Made by a program: the position numbers and the translations under genes. This document shows, in pieces, positions 1 to 8,599 of a stretch of 28,826 nt of DNA. How positions within the stretch are numbered: the stretch's first letter is position 1; each line of letters begins with the position of its first letter. The stretch comes from Stramenopiles sp. TOSAG23-3 (Eukaryota; Sar). The notes below the pieces were generated by a model. The model saw only the letters and a program-made list of their open reading frames with translations, was not told where the DNA came from and ran no database searches. The DNA lies in NCBI GenBank assembly GCA_900128585.1, contig LT642242.1, positions 1-28,826 on the forward strand. The letters run 5' to 3'.

Positions 1-731
1 TTTTCCCCTTTTTTTTTCCATTTTCCAAATTTTCTTCCTTTTTTTTACATCATCCTCGTTTTTTTGATATATTGTAGTTCTATGTGTGACCTACTGTATT
101 ATAATATCTAACCATGTATATAGGTACTTGAGGTATTATTATACCATATAATAAATAGGATAGAACATAGAACTAAAAAAAATGAGGACATGATGGATTA
201 AAAACTATCGTGAATTTTATATAAAAAGAGGGGGAGGAAAGAAGGAATCGAAGAAGGAAGAAAACAAAAATGGAAAGATGATTCGTTAAGGATATAGATA
301 TAGATATTTCATCTTTCTTTATATCCTGAATGGTAGAACTAACTCTACGAAAGTGATTCAAATGTTAAGAATATTGATATTAGTAGTTACAAATGCCTTA
401 ATAGTTAAAAGCGACCGTAGTACCAAATGGATCATCTGATTTGTATTGTTTATTTGTATATTCTTTCCCTCCTATTTAATCGTAACTACTTGCTATTGTA
501 TTATATTAATAACAGCAGCAGTCATCATCGCCACAGCCGACATTTGTAACCATAAGGCCACACACACCTTTTAAACATTCCACTCAAGCGTCGAGTGTTC
601 CGCTCGTGCGCGTTCCCCGTCGGTTCTTCCTTCCCTGAAAAAGAAGTGTCCAGTCTCCCTTCTGAAGGATAAAGTCTGCTCCCATAAAGCTTAGTACGAT
701 TAAACATATCAACTACACGACGATACCAAAC
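1..731. other. AT-rich spacer upstream of the secreted-protein gene
   Basis: No gene is supported here. The left edge is poly-T/poly-pyrimidine sequence, followed by AT-rich DNA with a short GATATA tandem near 293-308. From about 525 the base composition rises and merges into the likely 5' leader of the gene at 732. Short open frames on the minus strand are low-complexity or antisense to that gene. Confidence 0.6.
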
Positions 732-2078
732 ATGAAAATCCAGTTCATCCTTTTCGCCGCTCTCGTAGCGTTCGCCGCAGCCCAAGAGGCCACTGGTGCA
801 GAAGAACCTGCCCAGCCAACCATCAATGACGACGCCAAGGCCGGCGCTGACGAAGAAGCCGACAAGCGCGTCATGGCCGCCGTTACGACGACCAACACAG
901 CCATCGCCGCCACCGAAAAGAAAGTTGTAGAAGAAAAGACTGCTTGTGAAAACGAAGTGAAAGGCACCGACGCATGGTTGGCCTTGATCGATGAAAAGAA
1001 GCTCGCAGCCATGCGTGCCCGCCGCATCCGGGACAAGAAGAACTTGCTGGAAGCGATCAAAGAGCGCGTCACTGTAATGAAAGACTACCTGAAGAAGCTT
1101 CAGCTGGCCCGCAACAAGCTCGTCGGCGTCATCGGCCGCGTAAACACCATTTACGGCGCGTCCTACGACGAGGCCATCTCCACCCAAAAGTCTGCCGCCC
1201 GCATCATGACCCTTCTTGGCCTCTCCATTGGCCACAAGTACAACCCAGGGAGCGAGTTCAGCAAGATCAAACTTCCCCGCGAGGACGCTGAAGAAGCGAA
1301 CACGGACGACAAAGACTTGGATAAGGACTCCCAGAAGGCCGTTGCCGTGGAAAAGTCCGAAACCAAGGAAGAAGAGACCGGCGACGCCATCGATTGCCCG
1401 GACTGCCAAAAGAAGGACGTGAAAGAGGCCGCCGACGTCTCCCTCATGGAGTTGGAAGCCCAGGTGCACGAGCAGGTGGCCCGCTGCAAAGGTGAGTACT
1501 GCGAGACCGCATACCACGCCGCGTTCGACCTTTACAAAGGCGCCCACCTGAACGCCCAAGCCGACTTCAAGAACTTCCAGTCCGACAAGAAGATCTTGGT
1601 CAACTTCCGCACCGTAGTTTCGAAACTAATCACCCGCAAGGAGGGACGCTTGGCGAACTTGACCAAGCAGGCCGACGCCTTGGAAGAGGCCCTTGCAAAG
1701 GCCGAGGGCGAGGGCAAAGGCCCGCTCATGAAGATCATCGATGAGATCGAGGTCCACAAAGCCAACATCATCGCCTCTTGCAAGGTTATGGGCGGCCGAT
1801 CCAAGGAAATGATCGCCGAGCTAGAAGCCCTCAAGAGTTGCGCAGAGGGCAAAGCTTGCGGCGCGAGCGACAGCAAGTCCGAACTTGACTCGAAGAAAGT
1901 CGCCCCGGCGACCACCTCGGACAAGGCGGGGGAGACCGAGGCCGCTGTCAAAGCCGCGACCGGCGCCGAGGAAGAGAAGAAGTCTGCTGCCACCGGGGCC
2001 GAAGAATCCGCCGCCAGCGGAGCCGGGGAGCTTAATGCCGCCTTCGACACCGATGTCGAGGCCACGAAGAAGGATTAA
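732..2078 (+). CDS. secreted Ala/Lys/Glu-rich helical protein, function unknown
   Basis: The 448-residue product starts at an ATG and begins with a clear signal peptide: a Lys at residue 3, a hydrophobic stretch at 4-17, and AAA-QE as the likely cleavage site. The mature chain is charged and helix-prone, with coiled-coil-like segments near 45-135 and 235-325, an acidic linker at about 182-235 and an Ala/Glu/Lys tail repeating ATGAEE. Eight cysteines (72, 222, 225, 252, 257, 350, 370, 376) and one N-glycosylation sequon (NLT at 309) fit passage through the secretory route. The two helical halves may be a degenerate duplication: each has a Cys-containing start followed by a DKKxL segment. Third codon positions are strongly C/G-rich, more than in genes to the right, which suggests high expression. 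I recognise no family. It could be a cell-surface, scale or vacuolar matrix protein, but that is a guess. Confidence 0.85.
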   Translation: MKIQFILFAALVAFAAAQEATGAEEPAQPTINDDAKAGADEEADKRVMAAVTTTNTAIAATEKKVVEEKTACENEVKGTDAWLALIDEKKLAAMRARRIRDKKNLLEAIKERVTVMKDYLKKLQLARNKLVGVIGRVNTIYGASYDEAISTQKSAARIMTLLGLSIGHKYNPGSEFSKIKLPREDAEEANTDDKDLDKDSQKAVAVEKSETKEEETGDAIDCPDCQKKDVKEAADVSLMELEAQVHEQVARCKGEYCETAYHAAFDLYKGAHLNAQADFKNFQSDKKILVNFRTVVSKLITRKEGRLANLTKQADALEEALAKAEGEGKGPLMKIIDEIEVHKANIIASCKVMGGRSKEMIAELEALKSCAEGKACGASDSKSELDSKKVAPATTSDKAGETEAAVKAATGAEEEKKSAATGAEESAASGAGELNAAFDTDVEATKKD

Positions 2079-2112
2079 GCGGGACGCGAAAGAGTGAATT
2101 TCTAAAATTCTT

Positions 2113-2150
2113 AAAGTTTTTAAAACAAAATAATGTTTTATAAAAACTTG
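2113..2150. terminator. imperfect hairpin between convergent genes
   Basis: Arms 2114-2126 (AAGTTTTTAAAAC) and 2135-2149 pair with a two-base bulge around an eight-base loop. It sits 35 bases past the stop of the secreted-protein gene, in the 162-base gap before the convergent RAP-like gene. A shared 3'-end or polyadenylation signal is possible. The AT-only stem may also be chance. Confidence 0.35.
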
Positions 2151-2240
2151 AAGTTAAACTGCTGTACTCTTGCCACAAAACGAACCCTTACATTGTTGGT
2201 TTTGGGTCTTCTTGAAATATACTGTCTTCCAGCGCCTTTC

Positions 2241-3833
2241 TCACGCCTCGTCCAACTCCGCGATGCTCTCCCTCAAAAACTCTTTCTTCTTCTTTAACGT
2301 TGCCAGCCTAGTAAAGCGAGCCAGCCGAACGGGAATCACCCTCCACCCCATGCACTGCAAAAAGGTGGACTGGGCGGCGCTCTGGCCCACCCTCGACTCG
2401 CCGCCGCCGGCCAAGTACGAACTTTCGGGGAAACAGACCAGTGCGATCTTCTTCTCCACCAAGGCGATGTTAATGTTGTGGATGGTGCGGCTGTGCTTTT
2501 CGCCCAGCTCTTCCAGAAGGACGGACATCTCGTCTTCACAGGAAGTCTTCTGCTTTATGCCCTGGCCCCCGCCGTCCTGGATGGTCTCTTTCAGCCATTG
2601 CTGAAACGTCGGAGTCCCCCGTAACGATGTGTTGGAGTGGGACAAGATGATATCGACCGTAAACAGCATCTTGATCTCACGAATGTTCATGTTCCTGTTC
2701 TGCTCTATGACGGGCCACGCCGGCTCGAAAAACGCCCGTTCAAATATCTGCAGCGCGCAAAAACTGAGGGCCAAGTTCACCACCTGCATGTGCGTGAGGT
2801 CCGATACGACGCTTCCCGCGCACCGTGCGAGTCGCAGCGTCGCCGCCTGGCCCATTCTGTCGTTCATGGACAGGATGCTGAAGGCCTGCACCACGGTGTA
2901 GAGAAACGCAGGGATGTCCTTCGGGACCGCCTTGGACAATTCGTCTTCAGGCACCTGGGGCATGCTGCCGTCCGCCGCGCTCGAGACTTGCTCTGCCAGA
3001 GGCTTCCCAGAGCCCGCTATCTCAACGGCTTTCAAAATTCTAAACGCCTTCGTGGACATCGCGCCAAAGCAGACCGGTTTGAAGCGCAGCGCCGAGCACG
3101 ACCACAGTATATTCCCCAGCTCTTCGGGGAGAAGCGTTATCAAGCAATGGTCCGTGTGCGCGCCCAGTCTTGTCAAAAAGCCCTCGTCAAATAGTTGGAG
3201 GCCGCCCAACAGTTCCCACAGCTTGGTGCAGCCGCAGCCCGACAGGCGCTCGATTTTCTCGGCCAACGACGTGAGCGAGCGCCTCATTAGGTCGAGAAGG
3301 GTGTCGGACTCTTTGGTCTTCGATAAGGACCACAGCAGCACTGCAGCGCTGTCAGCGTCGAACTCTCCCATCCGCTGCTCGTAGTACGTTCTAATATTTT
3401 CCAGAAGGTCTTCGTTGTAGTAGCGCAACGTGACCATGCCCCAGATAAGCTTTGCCACCCCCTCGCTTGAAAAACTGGCCAGCTTGGCCAAGGACTGCCG
3501 GAGTATCTCCTGGTACAAAAGGGTATTTCCAGTGTTCGTCTGACCACACCCCCACATCATATTTCCCAGTGCCGTCGCGGACAATTCACGAATTGCCCCA
3601 TTGCCCCGCTTTACTATGCGCAAATACTGCTGCTGGCAGGCGGGGGGTTCCTTGGACTTCCACGGCGTATACAAAAATGTAGAGTGCGGGGCAGCGTCGC
3701 CCATATCTTCGCGTTCCGCTCTGTCCCAGTGCGGTGCAGCAGTCGGCGCATTTCTTAACACTTGTGCGTGGTCTACAGTTGACCTTGCGTCTTTGTCCGT
3801 TCCTCCGGTGTGGCTTGCAGGTGAAGAAACCAT
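2241..3833 (-). CDS. OPR/HPR-repeat protein with C-terminal RAP-like domain
   Basis: The 530-residue product starts at an ATG in good context (CCCATGG). Residues 80-260 hold helical repeats with the OPR/HPR signature of a small residue pair followed by a Trp-containing helix: LGNMMWGCGQ, VAKLIWGMVTL, AAVLLWSLSK, LGNILWSCSAL. Weaker repeats follow to about 420. Residues 455-525 match the RAP pattern: a hydrophobic strand (NIALVEKKIALVCF), then AAQSTFLQCMGWRVIPV, then a Lys-rich helix. The usual acidic EvDGp-type element is replaced by CFPES, so any nuclease-like activity of the RAP fold is doubtful. Proteins of this architecture (FASTK, OPR-RAP) generally bind organelle RNA for processing, stability or translation; that role is inferred. 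The divergent neighbour at 4507 carries the same repeat class. No targeting peptide is obvious. Confidence 0.8.
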   Translation of the reverse strand: MVSSPASHTGGTDKDARSTVDHAQVLRNAPTAAPHWDRAEREDMGDAAPHSTFLYTPWKSKEPPACQQQYLRIVKRGNGAIRELSATALGNMMWGCGQTNTGNTLLYQEILRQSLAKLASFSSEGVAKLIWGMVTLRYYNEDLLENIRTYYEQRMGEFDADSAAVLLWSLSKTKESDTLLDLMRRSLTSLAEKIERLSGCGCTKLWELLGGLQLFDEGFLTRLGAHTDHCLITLLPEELGNILWSCSALRFKPVCFGAMSTKAFRILKAVEIAGSGKPLAEQVSSAADGSMPQVPEDELSKAVPKDIPAFLYTVVQAFSILSMNDRMGQAATLRLARCAGSVVSDLTHMQVVNLALSFCALQIFERAFFEPAWPVIEQNRNMNIREIKMLFTVDIILSHSNTSLRGTPTFQQWLKETIQDGGGQGIKQKTSCEDEMSVLLEELGEKHSRTIHNINIALVEKKIALVCFPESSYLAGGGESRVGQSAAQSTFLQCMGWRVIPVRLARFTRLATLKKKKEFLRESIAELDEA

Positions 3834-4134
3834 GGGTAGGCTGAAGAGCCACCATTGTTTTCAAAATTCAATATTATTATTTATTATTTTTTTACCAACA
3901 ACACAAGTAGTAAGAAGTATATATATGAATATAATAGATGATGAAGTGTATAGTAATGATATTACTTCTTATACCAAGCAATAACACAACAAAAAACACA
4001 AATTGTTATTAATTATATTCATCATCACTGCAACAGAAGTAAAATAACAGTACCGTACCACAGCGTTCAGTACCGAACCAAAACAAATGACTCACACAGC
4101 ACTTGTTCAGTTGGCTTTTCTCCTATATAAATTG

Positions 4135-4241
4135 GTACTTCGCGAAAGGTACTTTTCTCCTACTAGGCTAGGCGAAAGGGGGATAACAGTAGTCTAACTC
4201 GGTACTTCGCTAAAAAAAGGTACTTTTATTTTTTTTTCTCC
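4135..4241. repeat. imperfect direct repeat with GGTACTTCGC and GGTACTTTT
   Basis: The block GGTACTTCGC-AAA-GGTACTTTT-TCTCC occurs from 4135 and again from 4202. The second copy is expanded by A and T runs. It lies in the divergent spacer. Confidence 0.6.
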
Positions 4242-4284
4242 GTTCTTCTACTTGGTTGGTACGACGGTACTCTACGGTTGTTTT

Positions 4285-4320
4285 ATACCTGGTACCTGGG
4301 GTATAATACCAGGTACTATA
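4285..4320. repeat. CCTGG/CCAGG inverted repeat
   Basis: GTACCTGG at 4292-4299 pairs with CCAGGTAC at 4309-4316 around an AT-rich loop. An overlapping copy of the left arm begins near 4285. It belongs to the GGTAC-type palindromes of the divergent spacers. Confidence 0.6.
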
Positions 4321-4506
4321 CCAATACCTCCATTATCGATTGTCACCAGCACCATCCGCGTCTAATACAGATACAAAAGAAACAAAATTTAAAAATGACA
4401 TGGCGAACGAACATCCTCGTGCGCAACGAATAGCAGAAAGAAACGGTCCTAGCCGATAACCGCAATCGACAGAAACACCTCCTGCCTGGCACAGCCCAGC
4501 ACCACC

Positions 4507-6762
4507 ATGAGGCGCGTCGCAGGGGAAAATATCAGGGTGAACAAGGCCCTGATGGGGGCCCGGGGCGGGAAAGGGGTTTACGCCATTGTTCGGCAGCACG
4601 GGGGAATGTTCAATATTGTAAACTGCGCCACTGCGTTCTCGCGACTGGCTCGAGCCGGTGTCATAAAGGAAACACACGAAATGTTTTCGAGCCTGTGCTC
4701 GGCCACTCTGAGGCAGGTGGGAAAGGGGCAGACGCGGCCTCGCCACGTATCTGGGATATTGTGGAGCCTGGCAAAGCTAGGGGTAGAGCCACAACCGTTT
4801 GTGGAAACGTTTTTGAAGTACGCGGAAACTATGAAAATTTCCACGTTTCAAGCGCAGGAGATTTCCATGTGCCTGTGGGCGATGGGTAAGCTACAATGTA
4901 GGAACGCCCGGCTCGAACAGAGCCTGGCGGTTGCGGTCGGCCGCAAGTTGCGGGAGTTCACCAGCCAGGGACTTTCCAACGTGGTGTACTCCTTTGCGGC
5001 CCTGGATGCGGAGGCGTGCGACCCCCCGCTTTTGCACAAGATCGTATCTCGGCTCTGTGCTATTTTTAAAACCTTCAATGCACAAGAGGTGGCAAACACC
5101 CTCTCGAGCCTTGCAAAGCTGGGCCTGATGCGTGCGCTGGGGAACGATACCGGCACGTACAGCCAGTTTCAGAGGGCGGCGGAGGCGGCGGTGCGGCACA
5201 GGGCGAAGGACTTCAGTCCTCAGAACCTTGCCAACGCAATGTGGTCTATTGCAAAGTACCAAGACGAACCTACGGCAAGTAGTGCGAGGGTGGCCCCGTG
5301 GGCGTTCAAGTCCCTGTTTGCTGCCCTCATCCTGGATCGATCAGTCGAGTTCAACTGCCAGGAAATATCCATGTGCACGTGGGCGGCCGCGATTGGAATG
5401 CGGGACGAGGACGGCGTCCGCCCCCTTGTGGAGTCCATAGGCAGTCGCATTGCAGCGCTCGCGGACTCCCTGAACGGTCAGCAAATACCAACCATCCTGA
5501 CGGGACTTGCCAAATTAAAATGTGAGAACAAAGACCTCGTGAAAATGCTAGCCAAACAGGCACGAAAGGTGGCCGAAGGGCTCACGTTCAAAGACCTCGA
5601 CCAGTGTTTGGGGTCGTTTGCAAGGCTGGGGTACGCCCGACCAAAATTCACCAAAGCGGCCATCGCCGCCGCCAGCGCCATTCTGAACGCCGCTACCGAC
5701 CGGAGCTCGGTAGAAATTGCCCCTCAAAACGTCTCCAACTTAATGTGGGCTTTGGCAAAGTTAGACTACGGCCCTCTGCCGGACAGTTTTTGTTCCCCCG
5801 TGGAAGCCTACGTCATTTTCAACATCGGTGCGTTCGGGGCCAGGGACATTGGCAACATCGCATGGGCGTTTGCCATGCTGAAGGTGTGCCCAGCGGCCAT
5901 GCGCGTCATAAGCGACAAGGCCGCCATACGCCTGGGCAGTTTCAACGCGCAAGAGTGCAGTAAGCTGCTGTACGCAATGGAGAAAAGCAAATCTATGACG
6001 GCTGCACTGCGCCAGGCAGCCTCTCAGTCTCGGACGGAGACGTACAATTTTCCAGCCATTCCCGCGACCGTCCGTTTGGCCCATATTTTGGGCGGTGGCA
6101 GGCAGTTTTCAAGTACGCGGGAGTCCACGGGGGCCACCGCTGCCACGGGCAACGCCCTTTGGGAGCCCAGCTTGGCGCTGGCGGAGTGGCTCTCTCGCCA
6201 GTCGACTCCGTCGTTCATCGCTGCCGGGAGGCCGTTTTTCCAACGACGGGGGCCTGCCGCAGAGAAATGGAAAAGCTGGAATGGTAAAGTGGTGGTAGAG
6301 CTTGGCGCCGGGATAGGCCTATGCTCCGTAGTGGCGGCGAAAATGGGAATGGAGGTTGTGTCGACAGACGGGGACTCCCACGTCTTGAGTATGCTGGCGG
6401 AAAACGTTCGTGAAAATGGTGTCGCGCAGACGGTGGGGGTAAAACAACTGGAGTGGGGGCAGAAAAAGGTGCTCAAAACGTTAGGTTTGGACCAGGTTCC
6501 CGACGTAGTCCTTGCCTCGGGCTGCGTCTACGGGAAGGACGACGCCGTGTTTCGGTTGTTGGTAAAGAGTCTCCGCAAACTTTCGGGGCCAGACACGCTG
6601 GTGATCATGAGCCACGGGAACGGTGCCGCCCCAGGGGTGCAAGAGGGAGCGGGGGCATTTCAGTCCATTGCGGAGAAAAAGTACGATTGGAGCATTGTGC
6701 CCCTGTCGGAGCTTCACCCCGACCATACGGGCTGCCGCATACACCTGATGTGGCGAAAGTGA
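4507..6762 (+). CDS. OPR/HPR-repeat protein fused to METTL21-type methyltransferase
   Basis: This is one uninterrupted 751-residue frame with an ATG in good context (ACCACCATGA). Residues 36-500 hold about twelve helical repeats at 36-46 residue spacing, with signature helices such as VSGILWSLAKLG (81), LANAMWSIAK (241), VSNLMWALAKLD (409) and IGNIAWAFAMLK (448). These are OPR/HPR-like and typical of organelle RNA-binding proteins. Residues about 545-751 are a class I methyltransferase of the METTL21/Methyltransf_16 type: W552 motif (GNALWEPSLALAEWL), SAM-binding motif I ELGAGIGL (598-605), the acidic end of strand 2 at TDGD (620-623), then WG and the DVVLASGCVY strand. Known relatives methylate lysines on specific proteins such as chaperones and elongation factors. 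The conserved DxxY motif reads GCVY (672-675), so Asp is lost. Combining RNA-targeting repeats with this enzyme is unusual. The basic N-terminus could be an organelle presequence, but I cannot confirm this. Confidence 0.85.
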   Translation: MRRVAGENIRVNKALMGARGGKGVYAIVRQHGGMFNIVNCATAFSRLARAGVIKETHEMFSSLCSATLRQVGKGQTRPRHVSGILWSLAKLGVEPQPFVETFLKYAETMKISTFQAQEISMCLWAMGKLQCRNARLEQSLAVAVGRKLREFTSQGLSNVVYSFAALDAEACDPPLLHKIVSRLCAIFKTFNAQEVANTLSSLAKLGLMRALGNDTGTYSQFQRAAEAAVRHRAKDFSPQNLANAMWSIAKYQDEPTASSARVAPWAFKSLFAALILDRSVEFNCQEISMCTWAAAIGMRDEDGVRPLVESIGSRIAALADSLNGQQIPTILTGLAKLKCENKDLVKMLAKQARKVAEGLTFKDLDQCLGSFARLGYARPKFTKAAIAAASAILNAATDRSSVEIAPQNVSNLMWALAKLDYGPLPDSFCSPVEAYVIFNIGAFGARDIGNIAWAFAMLKVCPAAMRVISDKAAIRLGSFNAQECSKLLYAMEKSKSMTAALRQAASQSRTETYNFPAIPATVRLAHILGGGRQFSSTRESTGATAATGNALWEPSLALAEWLSRQSTPSFIAAGRPFFQRRGPAAEKWKSWNGKVVVELGAGIGLCSVVAAKMGMEVVSTDGDSHVLSMLAENVRENGVAQTVGVKQLEWGQKKVLKTLGLDQVPDVVLASGCVYGKDDAVFRLLVKSLRKLSGPDTLVIMSHGNGAAPGVQEGAGAFQSIAEKKYDWSIVPLSELHPDHTGCRIHLMWRK

Positions 6763-6962
6763 CCGAGGAATTGAGCTTGGCGCTGGTCTGGGGGGCAGAG
6801 TGTGGTTGCTGTGTTTTTGGGTTTTTGACACACTTTCGAATTGTTAGAGAGGGAAGAGAGGTATTAGCAGAGACTGTGTTGTGTACCCGCGTGTAATATG
6901 AAACGATTCGTAACTGATGTAGCATTTTTGTGATAAAGTAAGCAGGGTTCTGACAATAATGA

Positions 6963-8030
6963 TTACAAGGCTTGACCCATACTATTTTGAAACAGGCCCG
7001 AGGCAAAGTTGTCGGGGTCAACTACGCTCCGTTTCTTGTCCCTTTCGTACACGAACAGCTTCGCGTCTACGACTGCCCGTCGAGCCTCCTGCTGCTCTCT
7101 CGCATGCTTTGTTTGCTGCACCCAATATATTTCTGAACTATTGCCTTGCCCCGCGTCTACGAATCGTCGTATCGGAGAATGTTGGGTGCCCCGTGCCCTT
7201 AGTGTTTCTAAAATTTCCTCGGAATGCTCGTCGTCCAGCATTTTTTCTACTTGATGAGTACGGTATGTTGGATGCAACTTCGAGGACGCGTGCGTACGCC
7301 GCTTGTTGTTCGGGACTCCCCCGGCCGCTTCCCACGTGGCGAGGTTCAAGTCTCCTAGTCCTGGCACACCTTCTAAAGATGGCAGGTTGGAGCGGACGAC
7401 CCCAGGCAACGCCAGGTCGGGTCGCAAGGCATTCATGACACCACTGTGCTCACCGACACGGTACGCGCTGTGCCGACGCGCCGACGAGTTGAACACAGAG
7501 TTCCTATGCTCCAGGCTTCGCTGTGTCACCAAATTGTTCCGCGCCTGGCTCATGGCGCGGATAGTTTCTACCAAGGGTTTTTCTACGAATTTTTCGTTAA
7601 TCTGGTCGCATCTATTCATTGACTTGTCAAAAGTTTTGCTCTTCGTATACACATGTCGTGGCCGGTCCTCCAACAAAGGATCATTCCCCAGCTCGCGGCG
7701 AGAGCTGCTGCGCAGGGTGTACTGGAAACTAGGCTGTACAGGAGGCTCGGACTTCAGCAGGCACTCCACCTGAGTCGAATCGTCGGGCCGAGGCACGAAT
7801 CTCCGCTCTGTCCCTTTCCCGTAGCTGCTAAAAGTTGGGCTGTCCTTTCGGGCGGGAACTTTAAGCCGATAATCCGGCGTCAACTCCGGATCTATCGCGT
7901 ACGGAGAGTAGACGGGCTTCATGCAGGCGCGGACTTGTACCGAGTCTTCCGGGCGCGGGACGAATCGCTTCAAGCGCACCGGGGAAACGACAAAGGCCCC
8001 GGTGGACCTGATGGGGGAAGAAAGTTCCAT
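6963..8030 (-). CDS. basic protein with two RFVPRP[ED]DS motifs, unknown
   Basis: The 355-residue product starts at an ATG (ACCATGG context) and has no signal peptide or membrane segment. It is rich in Arg, Ser and Pro and probably largely disordered. A nearly identical motif occurs twice, RFVPRPEDSVQV at 22-33 and RFVPRPDDSTQV at 77-88, each followed by a P/Y-containing tract. Three S-P-[IV]-R sites (5-8, 16-19, 285-288) resemble proline-directed kinase sites; two of them precede RRF- or RLKRF-type sequence. The C-terminal 60 residues are charged and helical. I recognise no family. Short repeated Arg/Pro motifs of this style occur in cytoskeletal and axonemal proteins, which is only a hint. 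The gene converges on the methyltransferase fusion with a 200-base gap. Confidence 0.75.
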   Translation of the reverse strand: MELSSPIRSTGAFVVSPVRLKRFVPRPEDSVQVRACMKPVYSPYAIDPELTPDYRLKVPARKDSPTFSSYGKGTERRFVPRPDDSTQVECLLKSEPPVQPSFQYTLRSSSRRELGNDPLLEDRPRHVYTKSKTFDKSMNRCDQINEKFVEKPLVETIRAMSQARNNLVTQRSLEHRNSVFNSSARRHSAYRVGEHSGVMNALRPDLALPGVVRSNLPSLEGVPGLGDLNLATWEAAGGVPNNKRRTHASSKLHPTYRTHQVEKMLDDEHSEEILETLRARGTQHSPIRRFVDAGQGNSSEIYWVQQTKHAREQQEARRAVVDAKLFVYERDKKRSVVDPDNFASGLFQNSMGQAL

Positions 8031-8210
8031 GGTTGTATCGAGGACAACAAAGAGGGATTGCTCGGTTCAGTTGTCCCTCGTCGCGAGAAATAGAACGTAG
8101 GAAAATTGCAGCGAGACCGCGTGACAGACTTCAGTCAAAGAAGAATACGTGAGAAAACGGGCTGGATGAAAATATATATAATAATAATATTAGTAGAAAT
8201 GCCCACCACC

Positions 8211-8255
8211 AAGAAGAAGAAGAAGAGATAGAAGAAGAAGAAGAAGGAAGAAGAA
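8211..8255. repeat. AAG/GAA microsatellite
   Basis: An interrupted AAG trinucleotide run lies close upstream of the minus-strand gene ending at 6963. Confidence 0.8.
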
Positions 8256-8345
8256 CACAACAGGAGCGAGAAGAGGAGTATGGAGAATCATCATCACCAT
8301 GCATGCAGCATTATTAATAATTACTTCAGTGTAGTAGTTTATGTT

Positions 8346-8381
8346 TTGGGTACAGGTACAGGTATTAATGCCTGTACCCAA
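8346..8381. repeat. perfect 11-bp inverted repeat, GGTACAGG type
   Basis: TTGGGTACAGG (8346-8356) is the exact reverse complement of 8371-8381. The loop carries a second TACAGG copy and the word TATTAAT. It is one of the GGTAC-class palindromes in divergent spacers. Confidence 0.75.
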
Positions 8382-8542
8382 CCACCTGATAAAATAGGGA
8401 ATAATTATGTGAAATGTGAAAGTGCTACTAGAAGAAGAAAGGGAAAGGGGGCGGGGGTGGTTACCTGGTATTAATACTGTATAATAATGAACAATTTACA
8501 ATTAATGATAATAATAATACGAAACGAAAGGACGACGACTGC

Positions 8543-8599
8543 AGAGAGAAAGAGAGAAAGAGAGAAAGAGAGAAAGAGAGAGAGAGAAAGAAAGAGAGA
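8543..8599. repeat. AGAGAGAA tandem microsatellite
   Basis: An eight-base unit (AGAGAGAA) repeats about six times and decays at the right end into AGAG and AAAG. Confidence 0.85.

Larger units (their letters stand above)
3834..4506. promoter_or_regulatory. divergent spacer between two OPR-class genes
   Basis: This stretch separates two genes read outward and must hold both promoters. It contains no credible gene. GGTAC words recur: GTACCGTACC at 4051-4060, GGTACTTCGC at 4135 and again at 4202 (each followed by GGTACTTTT and TCTCC, an imperfect direct repeat 67 bases apart), and further copies near 4251-4272. It ends with an inverted repeat at about 4292-4316. A TATATAAA-like word lies near 4125, but I cannot assign it to either gene. 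Confidence 0.5.

Noticed and set aside
525-1559. Long minus-strand open frame (344 codons) opposite the secreted-protein gene
   Set aside because: It is the mirror of a strongly biased codon set. The plus frame has a signal peptide and a sensible product, while the minus frame gives a Val/Phe/Gly-rich chain with no domain.
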